Source: Allolobophora icterica (lineage: Eukaryota; Annelida; Clitellata; Crassiclitellata; Lumbricidae). Taken from it: 64,000 nucleotides of DNA. The notes beneath the pieces are model-generated. The model worked only from the letters and a program-made list of their open reading frames with translations. It made no database searches and had not been told where the DNA came from. Of this stretch, positions 46,062 to 57,664 are shown one piece after another. The translations under genes were made by a program, and so were the position numbers. How positions within the stretch are numbered: position 1 is the first letter of the stretch; each line of letters starts with the position of its first letter. The DNA lies in NCBI GenBank assembly GCA_963556255.1, contig OY744605.1, positions 3,130,187-3,194,186 of the forward strand, in the 5' to 3' direction.

Positions 46062-46136
46062 CCGGATTCGGAAGTCAGCTGGTTTGAACTTTGAAGACTA
46101 ATAAAATTAGTCTTCAAACCAGCCGGCTTCCAAATC
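46062..46136. repeat. Imperfect palindrome (fold-back)
   Basis: The left arm starts GGATTCGGAAGTCAGCTGG and the right arm ends CCGGCTTCCAAATCC. They meet at ACTAATAAAATTAGT. The arms are 32-39 bp, with one arm carrying a 7-bp insertion. Confidence 0.75.
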
Positions 46137-46487
46137 CTGACTGCTAATCCTAAAGTTAATGGTTCGAATTCTTGTCAGCAGAGGAAAGCATCTTTAAAGA
46201 TTTACAGAGGTTTCTACAGGAGCAATATAAATTGCAAGTAATACACAAATACCTTCTGTAATTCGGTAAAATGACACTATTTAAACAAAACCATTTCATG
46301 ACACTTAATTTATATGTACAGATATAACTGCGATGTAAATTTATTAGGCTATACTGCCCTTCAATTGTTGCTCGATTTAAATATACCAATTTATAGTTAC
46401 GTTTCACAAAAATACAAGCACTGTAAAGTAAGAATGGTCAATTCAATTTCAGTTCTGCAGAATGTTCTAGAATTTCTATCAGATCGT

Positions 46488-47135
46488 CTAGACAAGAAGG
46501 TGTTCGTCCGATGGGTCTTCGCGTCTCGCACCCACTGACCCTTCGTCGGTAACTAAAGTTCGTTTAGACGGGTCTGATCCACCTGGAAAGAGCGATACAA
46601 CCCCAGTAAGACTGTCTTGTATCCATCCAACCACCCGAGACGTACTGCCCGGTTTCTTTTCCACCCTCCTCGCCATGACCTGACGCACCACGGCCCTCAT
46701 AATGCCAGGGAGTTCCTGCGCAGGCGGGTCGCGTGCTTCGATGCTTTGCCGAAATGTCCGAATCACCGCGGTGCACTCCTCCGGTAATACCATGAAGAAC
46801 AGCTCTTCGAATTCCAGCCGTTCCACCTCGGACACGGGTGAAGGCCGGGGTCGCGGCGTCATCTGTAGCCAGCTGTAGTCGACTCCGTGCATGCGTCGGA
46901 TGTTCTCCTCTCGTTCGCGTTCCCTTTCCACCTCCATCTTTACGTTCATCTGATTGACCAGTTCCGCAAGGAGCGTCTCGGCCACAGCCCTCGATCGCCC
47001 GTGCCAGCGGTGGTCCTCGGGCGTCCAAGACGGTATCCAACCCTTCAACCACGACCCCACGGGAACGATCCATTGACCGACCGTGTACCAGGTAGAGTTG
47101 TCGCTTGTATCGTTTTCTGTGTCGTTGTTGTCCAT
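46488..47135 (-). CDS. RD3 domain-containing protein, intronless, 215 aa
   Basis: Recognised as the RD3 (retinal degeneration 3) family. In vertebrate photoreceptors RD3 binds and inhibits retinal guanylate cyclase and helps its trafficking. Visible family features are VAETLLAELVNQM at about residues 51-63, a charged helical/coiled stretch (EREREREENIRR, 70-81), the hallmark GVDYSWL at 84-90, then SEVERLEFEELFF (about 102-114), CTAVIRTFRQ (121-130) and an MRAVVRQVM helix. The start is the ATG at 47135-47133; an upstream in-frame TTG is not used. The N-terminus has a Trp-rich segment, and the acidic tail ends DEHLLV. Human RD3 is 195 aa. The invertebrate role is unknown, so no symbol is assigned. 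It is flanked by repeats on both sides. Confidence 0.88.
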   Translation of the reverse strand: MDNNDTENDTSDNSTWYTVGQWIVPVGSWLKGWIPSWTPEDHRWHGRSRAVAETLLAELVNQMNVKMEVEREREREENIRRMHGVDYSWLQMTPRPRPSPVSEVERLEFEELFFMVLPEECTAVIRTFRQSIEARDPPAQELPGIMRAVVRQVMARRVEKKPGSTSRVVGWIQDSLTGVVSLFPGGSDPSKRTLVTDEGSVGARREDPSDEHLLV

Positions 47136-47439
47136 TTTCAAGCCGAAATACAGTCACCGAGTTCAAGAAATTATTAAATAAAAGTTGTTTTCACTTAAAT
47201 AATCAAAAGCGTATTAAACCGAGCAGGAGATGACAATAAATGGCAAATGGTCCAGAAATAAACAACCGTTAAACATAGATTGAAGATGCAACACTGTAAT
47301 GACGCATTTGTTATAGCGCAATGACATTTATTGTAGCGCTAAGATTTATAACACGGATTTATTCGATTTAAACTATTTTCAATAAATATAAATTGCAAGT
47401 TTTTATATGGCGACCGTTTGACATTGACTCTGCTCATTT

Positions 47440-47522
47440 TTCGATGAATTGATCGGACGAAATACTTCGTTACCGCTGCGAGTTTGAATAGGTGCCACGC
47501 CCAGTGTTGGTATAAATTCACC
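47440..47522. repeat. Dispersed repeat, paired with 52540-52620
   Basis: GATGAATTGATCGGACGAAA, ATACTTCGTTACCGCTGC and GGTGCCACGCCCAGTGTTG match the segment at 52540-52620 at high identity. Nature unknown. Confidence 0.55.
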
Positions 47523-47525
47523 TTG

Positions 47526-48076
47526 TCACCTTGTGCTGTCAACTCTTGGAGCTGTAGCGATCGTCATGATGAACATTCTCCATTGCTTCCTATTCGAAGT
47601 CAGTTCCCTTAGTTCTTCCAGGTTCATGCCAGTTACATCGTGAATCTCATCCATCCATTTCTTCCTTGAGCGACCCTGTCTTTTCTTCCCCTCACCACAG
47701 GCCAGCATCATTTCCTTTTCTAACCCATCAGATCGCATAACATGACCAAAGAATCCTAGCTTCGATCTTGTCACCTTTTGTTTTAACGACTCGTCATTCT
47801 CGACACCAATCTCCACTCGTATTGATTCGTTCGTCCTTTTCTCTGTCCATGATATTCTCAACATCTTTCTCCATATCCACATTTCACATGCGTTGACCTT
47901 TTTCTCCATGCTCTTTGTCATTGTCCACGACTCACAACCATACAGTATACCGTTGGAAAGATTAGAGCTCTCACGAGCCTTTTTTTGTATCTATGCTCAC
48001 ATGCTTGTCCTTCCATATCTTTTCCAGTCCAATCATTGCAGCTTTCCCAATCGCAATCCTTCGTTTTGGTGTAAAT
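47526..48076 (-). mobile_element. RTE-like LINE reverse transcriptase C-terminus (broken)
   Basis: The minus-strand translation gives KRLVRALIFPTV, then across a frameshift YGCESWTMTKSMEKKVNACE, WIWRKMLRISWTEKRTN, KLGFFGHVMRSD and GRSRKKWMDEI. This is the C-terminal region common to endonuclease-reverse transcriptase LINE proteins. The open part at 47526-47921 covers about 131 aa. The upstream RT core is missing, and a hAT element abuts it at 48077. Confidence 0.85.
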
Positions 48077-49308
48077 TAAGGAATGCAAACCCGAGGGCTT
48101 TTTACAAACCCGGGTTTCCGGTGTTGGCGCCAGTAAAACCGGGGTTTTACCGGGTTTACAAACTTTACATGATACGTAGGTGACTGCACTAGGCCCTATG
48201 TCTTGCGATAAGAACAACGTCGTCGTATGCAGCTAGGCTACACAGTCCATAGTTCTGCAGATGACATGGGTCATCAACTTCTTGTGTTTGGGCAGGTTTA
48301 TCTGATGCTTCGACGAGAGATGAATTGAATATGTATACATAGTGTTGAACCGCTGACAAGTTTCAGCTTCGAAATCGATTTACATAACTGGCACTGAGCC
48401 GTCTGTCCCACAGAATCGCGAACGATAAAGTGTTCCCAAACACCGCTCTTTAAATTTGGTGATGTAAACATTGATTTTTAAGTCACTAAATCTAAATAAG
48501 AACATGCAGTTTACCAATAATATACGAACTGGATGCCACGAGTCAACAAACTCAATATTTGGTCTACTAACTGGTCGTGTGAAATGTGAAGCCTCACTCA
48601 ATAACGTCACTAATAAACACGTGGAACGAGCCGATAAATAAGTATGTAGAAGTAGTATTACGCAACCCTTTACCAAACGCAACACTACCGTTATTTTTCC
48701 ATTACTCTGCATTTGTGAGTTTCACGGCGTGAACGACGATGAAAGTGATGCTTTTTAATCACGTCAGACCCGATTTTAAACCGCGGTTTACGATGACATA
48801 GACGGGTTTGGCATGTGTCCGTCCGTCGCTTTGGCTGTGGGGGTCCCCATACCTGCGTTCGATGCAGAAGACAAGACTGCACGTGCGGGGCCAACCTGTC
48901 ACGAATGGGACATTGCCTCCGTCAAGTCTCAAGAGCGGAAGCTGTCTTCGTCTAGGGCGGAAGCTGTTGTGGCTTATGTAGTGCTCAAAGTTTGTGTTAC
49001 GCTCAAACATAATTGTTTTAGGCCTACCTGTAGGCCTCCGTTGTTGTTAATCTTTTTCAAGTTTGGCTGCGTTTGTAGTAGGCCCTATATTAATGATGAT
49101 TTGCATCTGAAATAGGCTACATTTATATTGTATAGTAGAACCTTGATTCGAGCTAGGCTACAGTTTAATATAATAAAATAGTAACAACAATTTAATGTCA
49201 TTGTTCAAACCCGGGTTTCAATCGCGGTTAAACCCGGGTTTTCGGATTCCGAAAATCCCGGATAACCCGGGTACCCGCGTAGGCATAAACCCTGGTTTAC
49301 ATTCCCTA
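48077..49308. mobile_element. hAT-like non-autonomous element (1232 bp)
   Basis: The left end is TAAGGAATGCAAACCCGAG. The right end (reverse complement) is TAGGGAATGTAAACCAGGG. The TSDs GTGTAAAT and GTATAAAT match at 7 of 8. Subterminal clusters of AACCCGGGTTT palindromes occur at both ends. No transposase domain is recognisable inside. It inserted at the edge of the RTE-like LINE fragment. Confidence 0.75.
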
Positions 49309-49317
49309 GTATAAATA

Positions 49318-49410
49318 GAATAGTAAATAGCACATGTAGGAAACTATTTAAATAGTATTTAAAATAGTAAATAGCTGTAAACTATTGCAAGTTCGACATG
49401 ACTATTTAAA
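49318..49410 (+). repeat. Dispersed AT-rich repeat (three copies in the window)
   Basis: AATAGTAAATAGCACATGTA and GGAAACTATTTAAATAGTAT recur at 52622-52695 (+) and, diverged and inverted, at about 63615-63700. Confidence 0.65.
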
Positions 49411-49856
49411 AACTAGTTAGTTATTATCGCTTTCAGTTACAGAACTGATAATTGTTTAGAAAGCTTGCAATTTTCGACTGTACGTTTACGTAGATGGTAT
49501 ACACATGTGCATAAGTTAGAGTAGTTCTGGCCAACTTTAACCTAAAATAAGGTCACTTTGAACTGATCTGGTCTAAAAAAGTCCCCCGCCTGTCACAAAA
49601 GATAGCCGTCTCTGCTCATGTGGTATGTAATATAGTTGTTTCAACTCAAGCTGGCATTTTATTTTGTGTTTCCTAGAATATGAAACATGCTTTAAGTTTG
49701 TGCCATTGAAAAATGTGCAGTCTTCAACAATCGTTATGCTCTGAAAAATGTATAGTTTAATTTAGTCCAAGTCATATAACGGAAATTCTACAACATTTAG
49801 AATTTTAAAAGGCTGCTGAACTGGGTTAAGTAAAAGTTCCATCAGATAGGCTTAGG

Positions 49857-50169
49857 CAGGGGCGCCCGCAGGCTTAAAAAATTGGACGCACAGCCCTCTC
49901 GTAAACAAATGATAGGGCCACTTGCCGCTTTGGTATAGGCCTACCATAGATAATTATATAAGTAGGAAAATTAAAATGGCTGCCAACAGATAGAGTAGTG
50001 AGTGGTGACAAACGTAACAAACAAAATTAAATTTAGATAACATCTAATGCTTTAACACGCCGTATTGCCGTTTAACAAAAACTATCGATGCGATGCCTAT
50101 ACCTTGTGTGGATTTGATTTGGTGAGTGGACGCACGTGCGTCCAGTGCGTCACGCTGCGGGCGCCCCTG
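49857..50169. mobile_element. hAT MITE (313 bp), perfect TIR and TSD
   Basis: Perfect 8-bp TSD GGCTTAGG at 49849-49856 and 50170-50177. Perfect 15-bp TIRs, CAGGGGCGCCCGCAG and its inverse. GGACGCAC motifs lie inside both ends. Confidence 0.93.
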
Positions 50170-50694
50170 GGCTTAGGGTTTGAGTCCAAATATGCAGCAG
50201 AAGGAAATTTCGAAATTGTCCTATTGAGCTCGTTCACTTGTGTCACTGAGTGAGGAGACTATTTACTGCGGGGCAGTGGTAGACAAAAGAATTAGGCTTC
50301 AACCGTGAGACCAGAGTTAACTGCTTTATATTTTACATAGTTTATCTCAGTATGTAATCAATTCAAATTTCTTTAGCCAGAATTATTCAAAATTTACGAG
50401 AGTTTCCTATAAGCAGTAATGCTCTATCCATACGCAACTCGGTAACGGCCTGCAAAATAAATGCAGTGTGCGGGATAAACTCCTGCAGAAGATGTTGACT
50501 GTGTATTCTGGGAACACGGGGCTAATACTCCTTCTAAATCAGCCTTCGACATAGTTTACCCGATATTTGGTCAAACGCCAGAATGTCAATAAACATTTCG
50601 CGATTGGTTGCTCTCCCTCCATTTATTTTACGACGTATACATGAGGATTTATATGGCGCCTTTCAAAGTCTACACTTACGAGATATAAATAAAC

Positions 50695-51124
50695 TAGGGG
50701 TCAGCCGGAAATCGCCTCGGCCGAATATCCCGTTTTTGGCACTATTCGCCTCGGCAAATACTGTACACACAAATAGTTGCTTGTCTGCCTGACATACCGT
50801 AATTTGTAGGCTCATAATATCAGCTTTGAGCTTCATCTAGCATATTCATTTTTGACGAAGACAAGTACAAAAAACACCAACACTGGAAGTCCACAACAGA
50901 AGTCAAGTCCATTTCATTGATTATTTCTTTCTAAAATTCAAAATGTATTAGTCAGTTATTACAAGTACAGAAATTTATTACGATAATTTTTCATTACATG
51001 AAAAATATGTGAAGCTTCGCATATGGGACATATGGTACTCAATTCGTACCCGGATCCGGCAAATAGTACATCCAAATACTTGGATTCGGTACTCGGTGGA
51101 AAATGTCTATCCGGCTGACCTCTA
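50695..51124. mobile_element. hAT-like MITE, copy B (430 bp), with 8-bp TSD
   Basis: Perfect TSD AAATAAAC at 50687-50694 and 51125-51132. The TIRs are TAGGGGTCAGCCGGAAAT and, as reverse complement on the right, TAGAGGTCAGCCGGATAG. It is homologous to the copy at 14336-14796. Confidence 0.9.
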
Positions 51125-53574
51125 AAATAAACTGTTAATGTTATTTGCGGCGCGATTATTGTTATCCAGAATCCATACAGGTCTACATAATCCGAGGCTG
51201 TATACGTATACCGTCCAATGCAAAGATATACCATATCAGTTTCTGCCCGAAGGAAAACCCGTACATAAAACCCCGATCGACCATTCGGCTCGTAAGAGGC
51301 CACCTGGGGGCACACGGGCATCAACGTGGGACTGACGGGGCTGTATTAGCTCTGGAGTGCTCGGCCAACATTGCAGCGCAAAGACAACATTTCGAGGCGA
51401 CGGCGAAACTCCCTTTCGTCCTGCCACCGGCAATTATTATGACAACCGCGCGAGTCTTTGATAGGCGTGTACAAACATACACACCACGGCGGCCGCTAGA
51501 TGGCCACGGCTCTCCGTTGCGCGTCGCTCTAGAACTATTCATATATCAGTGATATTGATTTTACCCGGCGCTCCGTTTCGCCAGAGATCAGGTACACTGC
51601 ATCGGGCGAGGTAAGAGCAGAGTTGTTTGCCTCGGGATCAAGAGTGTCGGATAAGTAAATAAGTACGTAGAAGAATTGTTTTAGCGCTAATTTGAGAAAC
51701 TCAGAGTTTTACTTTCGAACGCTTGTTTAAGCGGATCAAATTCTCAAATGCAAATTCGATCCAGTAAACCGGTTCCAGTAAACTGACATTTTCTAATCGC
51801 TTCATAAGTCAGGGTTTAGGCCTACTGCAAGAACTGTACTTTTAGAAGCTCACAGTTTCCAGTTTCAAAACGAATTTTTTAATGGGAATGTGAAAATGTA
51901 AAATCTTAGAACGTCAGCCGACTCTGCCCTTTGCATTAAGTGTCGGAGAAATTAGCATATCGTGTCCATATCAACCGAGTTAATGACCTCCGGTTAAGTA
52001 CGGATACTCCAATTAATGGAACGTTAATGGTATCCCACCCAATGCGTAGGTCCATTTTCCAGATGACGACGCGTCGACACGGTTCCGTTTTCGTCCGCTG
52101 CGCGTCGCCACTCGGCGTGTTTGTTGGCTCTACGCGTAATATTTTATCTTCGGCCTCTATCGAGCGCCATCTCTCGTTCGGCCTAGCGATCGGTCAGTTG
52201 GTCGGCAGGATAGAGATCACGCGTCAGAGGTAATGATTGTCTGTCTCCAGGTATCAACTCTCGTCATAGATATGAGATAATGCGAGAAACCGCATAGAAA
52301 TAATAACATTAGATAGAGTCATTCATTGGATGATGTAATAATTGTGCATGGATGTATGCATTATTATGATACGCAAGTAAACCGTATGGATAGAGTGACG
52401 CATTGTGGTCTACATTCGTGTAATTGTTGATAATTGTTGACTGTGTTAAAGCAGAGAGATTGTCAGATTGTCTGTTATGATATGTGCCATCGGTTGATGC
52501 CTTGTGCATTATACACTGGCGCAATAGAAGTTATTATTTTTTCAATGAATTGATCGGGTGAGATACTTCACCACCGCTGCCAGTTTGAATGGGTGCCACA
52601 CCCAGTGTTGAGATAAACAGTCAAGGTAACTATTTAAAGAGAATAGTAAATAGCACATGTAGGAAACTATTTAAATAGTATTTAAAATAGTAAATTACAA
52701 CCGTGTCGTGCTTAATTAATAGGCCTGACATAGCGGTATAGGCTTAAAAGTGTAACGGTCACATAGAAGTAAATAAAAGAAACATTATACTTTAAGGTTT
52801 GAAACATTACTGGCATTTAAATATTCAGTTGGCAACTCTCAGCCATCGCGTCATGACCAAACAATTAGCAGCTGCAAATATAAAAAAAACAGTTGACATC
52901 GCAAGATTTGGCACCTCCATCCAATAGCTCGGGAGCCATGGCGCCAAATGCGACGATGCTCACACAAGTTTTTTCTGTATGCTCACACGACTTTGGAAAC
53001 ACAAATACTGTAAAAAAATGACACCGATATCGGATATATTGTATAGTTTTATCCACTTTGGATGTAAAGTATAATGTTTCTTTTATTTACTTCTTTTATG
53101 TAGGCTACTTTGTCTGAGGTTGGCCCACACAACTTTTAAACACTTTCCGGGCCACTGAATCCACGCTAGTAACATCCGTAACAGCTCCTCAATTTTCCCT
53201 CTATCTCCGGTCGCTCATTCTGATTTTCTATGACTCCACACAGCGCTCGTGAATAAGCTGGTGCCCTGCGCTCAGCTTTTGTTATTTACTATTATTAGAA
53301 AATTGGATTTTACGATTACGATTACGAGATTACAATTACTATAGTCAGGGTCCAGTTAAAATAATCAACTTGAAACTTGTCCTAAATGAATTCGTTAAAC
53401 AAAAGTTATTATACACCGCAATGGGATGTTTATTAGATATGCGCCCTTGTGAGTTACCTACAGGGTGCTATACAGTATACAGGTGTTCTGATAATACATA
53501 CATACGTAGATATATACATACATCATGATAAATACATCATGCATACATACATACAACATGCATTTTAATATTAT

Positions 53575-53638
53575 TACTATATTATTATTATTAATATTAT
53601 TATTATTATTATTTTTATTTTTATTATTATTATTGTCA
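53575..53638. repeat. (TTA)n/(TTTTA)n imperfect microsatellite
   Basis: TATTATTATTAATATTATTA followed by TTTTTATTTTTATTATTATT. Confidence 0.8.
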
Positions 53639-53649
53639 GCATCAGCATC

Positions 53650-53800
53650 ATCATTATGAAGCATTTATTAAGCGCCACTATCCAGTGACCAATTATCAAT
53701 TATCGCTGAGCAACCCTGAGAGAAGGACTTGCTCGAGGTCCCTACAAAGTTACTGCCTCTACAGATATAGCACACTGCTCCACCGTCCTCGTTAGCTTCA
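53650..53800 (-). repeat. tRNA-derived SINE, second family (minus)
   Basis: GAGAGAAGGACTTGCTCGAG and CCCTACAAAGTTACTGCC match the body motif of the copies at 15.0 and 15.8 kb. Confidence 0.55.
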
Positions 53801-53817
53801 TCCCGATCGGCGAAGGC

Positions 53818-53878
53818 CTACACTTATAAGCCTACACTTATAGGCTTACACTTATACAGGCCTACAATTATAGGCCTA
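53818..53878 (+). repeat. Short tandem repeat of about 16 bp
   Basis: Four imperfect copies of CCTACACTTATAGG-type units. Confidence 0.75.
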
Positions 53879-54519
53879 GGTGCTGGTCATGCGCTCGCCT
53901 ATGAGTTGCCTTGACTACTGTAACAATGTTCCGTGTGCGTTGCCACATCACACGTGGAAAAGTCTGAATGCCTCTGCACTGCTAAGCGGAAGTGCGACCA
54001 TAGGCGTAGCTTTGTATTGTGACGGTGATGTCCGGTGACCACCAATTTTAGATCCTTAGAAGTGGTAGTGACAGTCACTACCATTCTTGGTCCTTTGCTG
54101 TTTGGAACGTTGGTTGGTTGGCACATGTGATTCCCGATTGACTGTTGTTTGGCTCCATCGTCAACATGTTAACTGTTATGAAACTGATTGTAAACATGGA
54201 CTTTGTTATCTGCGAGTGACCTCAAAGTGGCGGACAAAGCATGTAAGTTCGTATATAGGGGAAGATGATGAAGGGAGAAGGAAAAGGAGAGGGAAGTGGA
54301 GTGGATGGTGAGGAGGAGGAGGAGGAGGAGGAGGGGGAAAGGAAAGGAGAGTTCGACCACGTTATTGAAACTATGAGTGATGAACTTATAATTTCTACCA
54401 TGTAAGTCCCTCACCCAGTAGAGGCGCTATATAAATTAAGCAATTACCAATTACAAATGAGGCTACTGGACTACAACTGCCTTCACCATTTGGCCTCAGA
54501 TCAGATCATCAGATTATAC

Positions 54520-54800
54520 GCGTCGATTTCGTCATCCCACAACAGGTGTCGCTGCGTCCTATACGGCCACCAAGGTTACCTCCACAGCACCGAGCACTAG
54601 ACGCTACGGTTCAAGGAGTTTCCCCTTTAGTGCCATTTATCTGGAACAGCCTACAGCCTGCCATCCGCACCACCAGCGGCCAATCGATCGATTTAGAATA
54701 GGACTTGAAACAACCATGTTCCCTGAAGCGTATCCACGTTGCTGAGCGAGTCCGCGACAGCCCAGGTGTAGCCTAAAGGCCGTGAGACTAAACTGCTTAT
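54520..54800 (+). mobile_element. LINE ORF C-terminal debris (tentative)
   Basis: AGGAGTTTCCCCTTTAGTGC and ATCTGGAACAGCCTACAGCC translate as a VSPLVPFIWNSL-like stretch, the conserved WNSLP region of LINE C-termini, in broken frames. Confidence 0.4.
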
Positions 54801-55290
54801 ATAATAAGCAAGTAAGTATATCCTTTATTTAACCAATTGGTGTACAAACTGCAATGTAATTGTATATCATCCTAGCACATGTATTAAATAATAAAGCATT
54901 TTCGAAAAAGATCGGTTTCATAGGACAGTGTAAATAAAATGATTCTTTAGATTTTATTACATTGCTTCAGCGCATATAGATCTACAGTACTGTTCTTATA
55001 TGACAGTGTAAATAAAACGATTCTTTAGAACTTATTAGGCGAGGGAGGGTTAAGGTAGTCTCTCAACATCGGGGACAGATATTCTGTAAACATAGAACAA
55101 TGTCTGTTCGTAAAAATTTAAAGCATTATTACATTGCTTTAGTGCGTATCTGCTGTACTGTATCCTAAAGGATAGATATTGAAAATCTGATCATAGACAT
55201 CTCAATCAGTATTTCACTATTTCATTGCATATCTATTGAACCGAGAATGCCAGTGAATGTTGTAAATTGTTCGTAAATATCTTGTACATT

Positions 55291-55465
55291 CAGGGGCGTC
55301 TACACCATAGAAACTTTGGAGCAAATGCTCCATCCAAAAAATAGGGAGGGGGGAGATCTGTCAGTGTGTGTTCCACCATTTTAGGGGGAGGGAGGAAGGG
55401 GAAGGGAAAGAAGAGGGGGAAGGCGAAGTTGCTCCAATAACTTAGGGGGGGGATAGACGCCCCTG
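55291..55465. mobile_element. hAT MITE (175 bp), perfect TIR and TSD
   Basis: Perfect 8-bp TSD TGTACATT at 55283-55290 and 55466-55473. Perfect 12-bp TIRs, CAGGGGCGTCTA and its inverse. The purine-rich interior (GGGGGAGGGAGGAAGGGGAA) includes GGAGCAAATGCTCC. Confidence 0.93.
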
Positions 55466-55497
55466 TGTACATTTATTAAAAGATGAAACAAATTAAT

Positions 55498-55498
55498 A

Positions 55499-55548
<50 letters not shown>

Positions 55549-55557
55549 AATGATGAT
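55498..55557. repeat. (GAT)n microsatellite
   Basis: About 17-18 GAT triplets with a few interruptions at the end. Confidence 0.95.
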
Positions 55558-55572
55558 GACGATTATAGTTAA

Positions 55573-55574
<2 letters not shown>

Positions 55575-55625
<51 letters not shown>
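55575..55625. repeat. (AAT)n microsatellite, 5' flank of the retrotransposon end
   Basis: About 17 AAT triplets ending exactly where the retrotransposon coding sequence starts. Confidence 0.95.
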
Positions 55626-56245
55626 GACTGGGGACGAATATATGCGAACCGCACGCATGTCCCTGTGGAGCAATGGTGACGGCGGACGGGTCACACGGGA
55701 TGTCGTGCAACCTAGGACCTGGCAGAATCGCCAGACATGCGGCTTTGAATGATTTGATAAGCCGAGGCCTATCTCGAGCGGGCGTCCCTAATATCAAGGA
55801 ACCACCTGGGCTGTCGAGGACGGACGGGAGACGACCGGACGGACTTACGCTGATACCATGGCGCAGAGGACGAAGTCTTGTATGGGACGTCACCGTAACT
55901 GACACTGTGGCGCCCTCTTACCTTCATGCAACGTCCGCAACATCAGGAGCAGCAGCGGAACTAGCGGCCACGAGAAAGAACAACAAGTACAGCCAGATCA
56001 GCGCAGACCACTTTTTTGTCCCTCTAGCTTTCGAGACCTTAGGCCCTATCAATGACGACGGAATGGCCCTTATAAAAGACTTGGGGAGATACTTAGCTTT
56101 AACCACCGGAGACCCTAGGGAGACTTGTTATCTACTCCAGCGGTTGTCAATCACCATACAACGCTTCAATGCTGTTGCCTTCATAGGAACTTTCATGCGG
56201 CCAGAACTTGTCGAATGATGTTTTAAAAAAATAAATATATATATA
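55626..56245 (+). mobile_element. 5'-truncated non-LTR retrotransposon end with restriction-like endonuclease (R4/Dong-like)
   Basis: The open frame closes at a TGA at 56216-56218. It encodes about 197 aa of a C-terminal restriction-like endonuclease region: a CCHC-type motif CPCGAMVTADGSHGMSC, then RRPDG with a following VWDVTV, matching the (R/K)PD-x(12-15)-D nuclease signature. The end contains LLQRLSITIQRFNA. The reverse transcriptase part is missing. It is followed by a short A-rich/AT tail and then (AAT)n again, so the element lies inside a TAA microsatellite. R4-clade Dong elements are known to insert into TAA repeats. The clade assignment is an inference because the RT is missing. Confidence 0.75.
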
Positions 56246-56246
56246 T

Positions 56247-56247
56247 G

Positions 56248-56316
<69 letters not shown>

Positions 56317-56338
56317 TTAATAATAATAATAATAACAA
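56247..56338. repeat. (AAT)n microsatellite, 3' flank of the retrotransposon end
   Basis: About 29 AAT triplets with two interruptions. Confidence 0.95.
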
Positions 56339-56438
56339 ATGAAGCATTAAGAGACAGACAGACAGACTGAGACAGAGACAACGGGCATTGAGAGGAGACT
56401 CGAAAACAGGGCAGCATTGAGGCAGACAGGCAGATAGA

Positions 56439-56541
<103 letters not shown>

Positions 56542-56886
56542 AAGAAGAGCACTGTCTAACTATAGCCGGTGTGGATATATATGTGAACGTATATGCCCGT
56601 TTTTATACTTTTAGGAATTTCTCCAGCAGCTGTACATAAATACAATTAGACGAGCCGGAGTCGTCTGCTATAGCGGCGGAAGCGCTCTATTTCATGGACG
56701 TCTGTGCTGCTGACGCCACCTGCATGCCAAGGTCCCTGCCTCCTCCTCGTCTTCCTCATCCTCACCCTCCTAAACGATGCACAAGATGAGGACGAAGGCA
56801 GAGGAGGAGACGGAAGACCATTATGCAGCTGAACGAAATCATGTAGCGCCTTTTGTACATCTAGTCATGCCATCAGCTCCGCAGGT

Positions 56887-57569
<683 letters not shown>

Positions 57570-57656
57570 AGCGGCGCTATATAAATTTCCAATAACGTTA
57601 CATTACAAGTATATAAATGAATATAATTCACATAAAATACGTGACACGCTAACAGT

Positions 57657-57664
57657 GACGTCAC
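57657..57664. promoter_or_regulatory. Perfect CRE palindrome TGACGTCA
   Basis: GTGACGTCACG is a consensus CREB/ATF site, about 0.9 kb upstream of the orphan membrane-protein ORF. Single-motif evidence. Confidence 0.3.

Larger units (their letters stand above)
50178..55282. other. Gene-poor repeat-rich interval
   Basis: Contains hAT copy B (50695-51124), CpG-rich unique stretches at 51290-51640 and 52060-52240 that end at good 5' splice-site-like sequences, dispersed repeats at 52485-52695, a TTATTA-type microsatellite near 53575-53635, a SINE (53650-53800), LINE debris (about 54520-54800) and a degenerate direct repeat with GACAGTGTAAATAAAA (54924 and 54996). No protein-coding gene is supported. 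Confidence 0.5.

Noticed and set aside
46564..47166. 200-aa minus-strand frame
   Set aside because: Out-of-frame shadow of the RD3-family gene.
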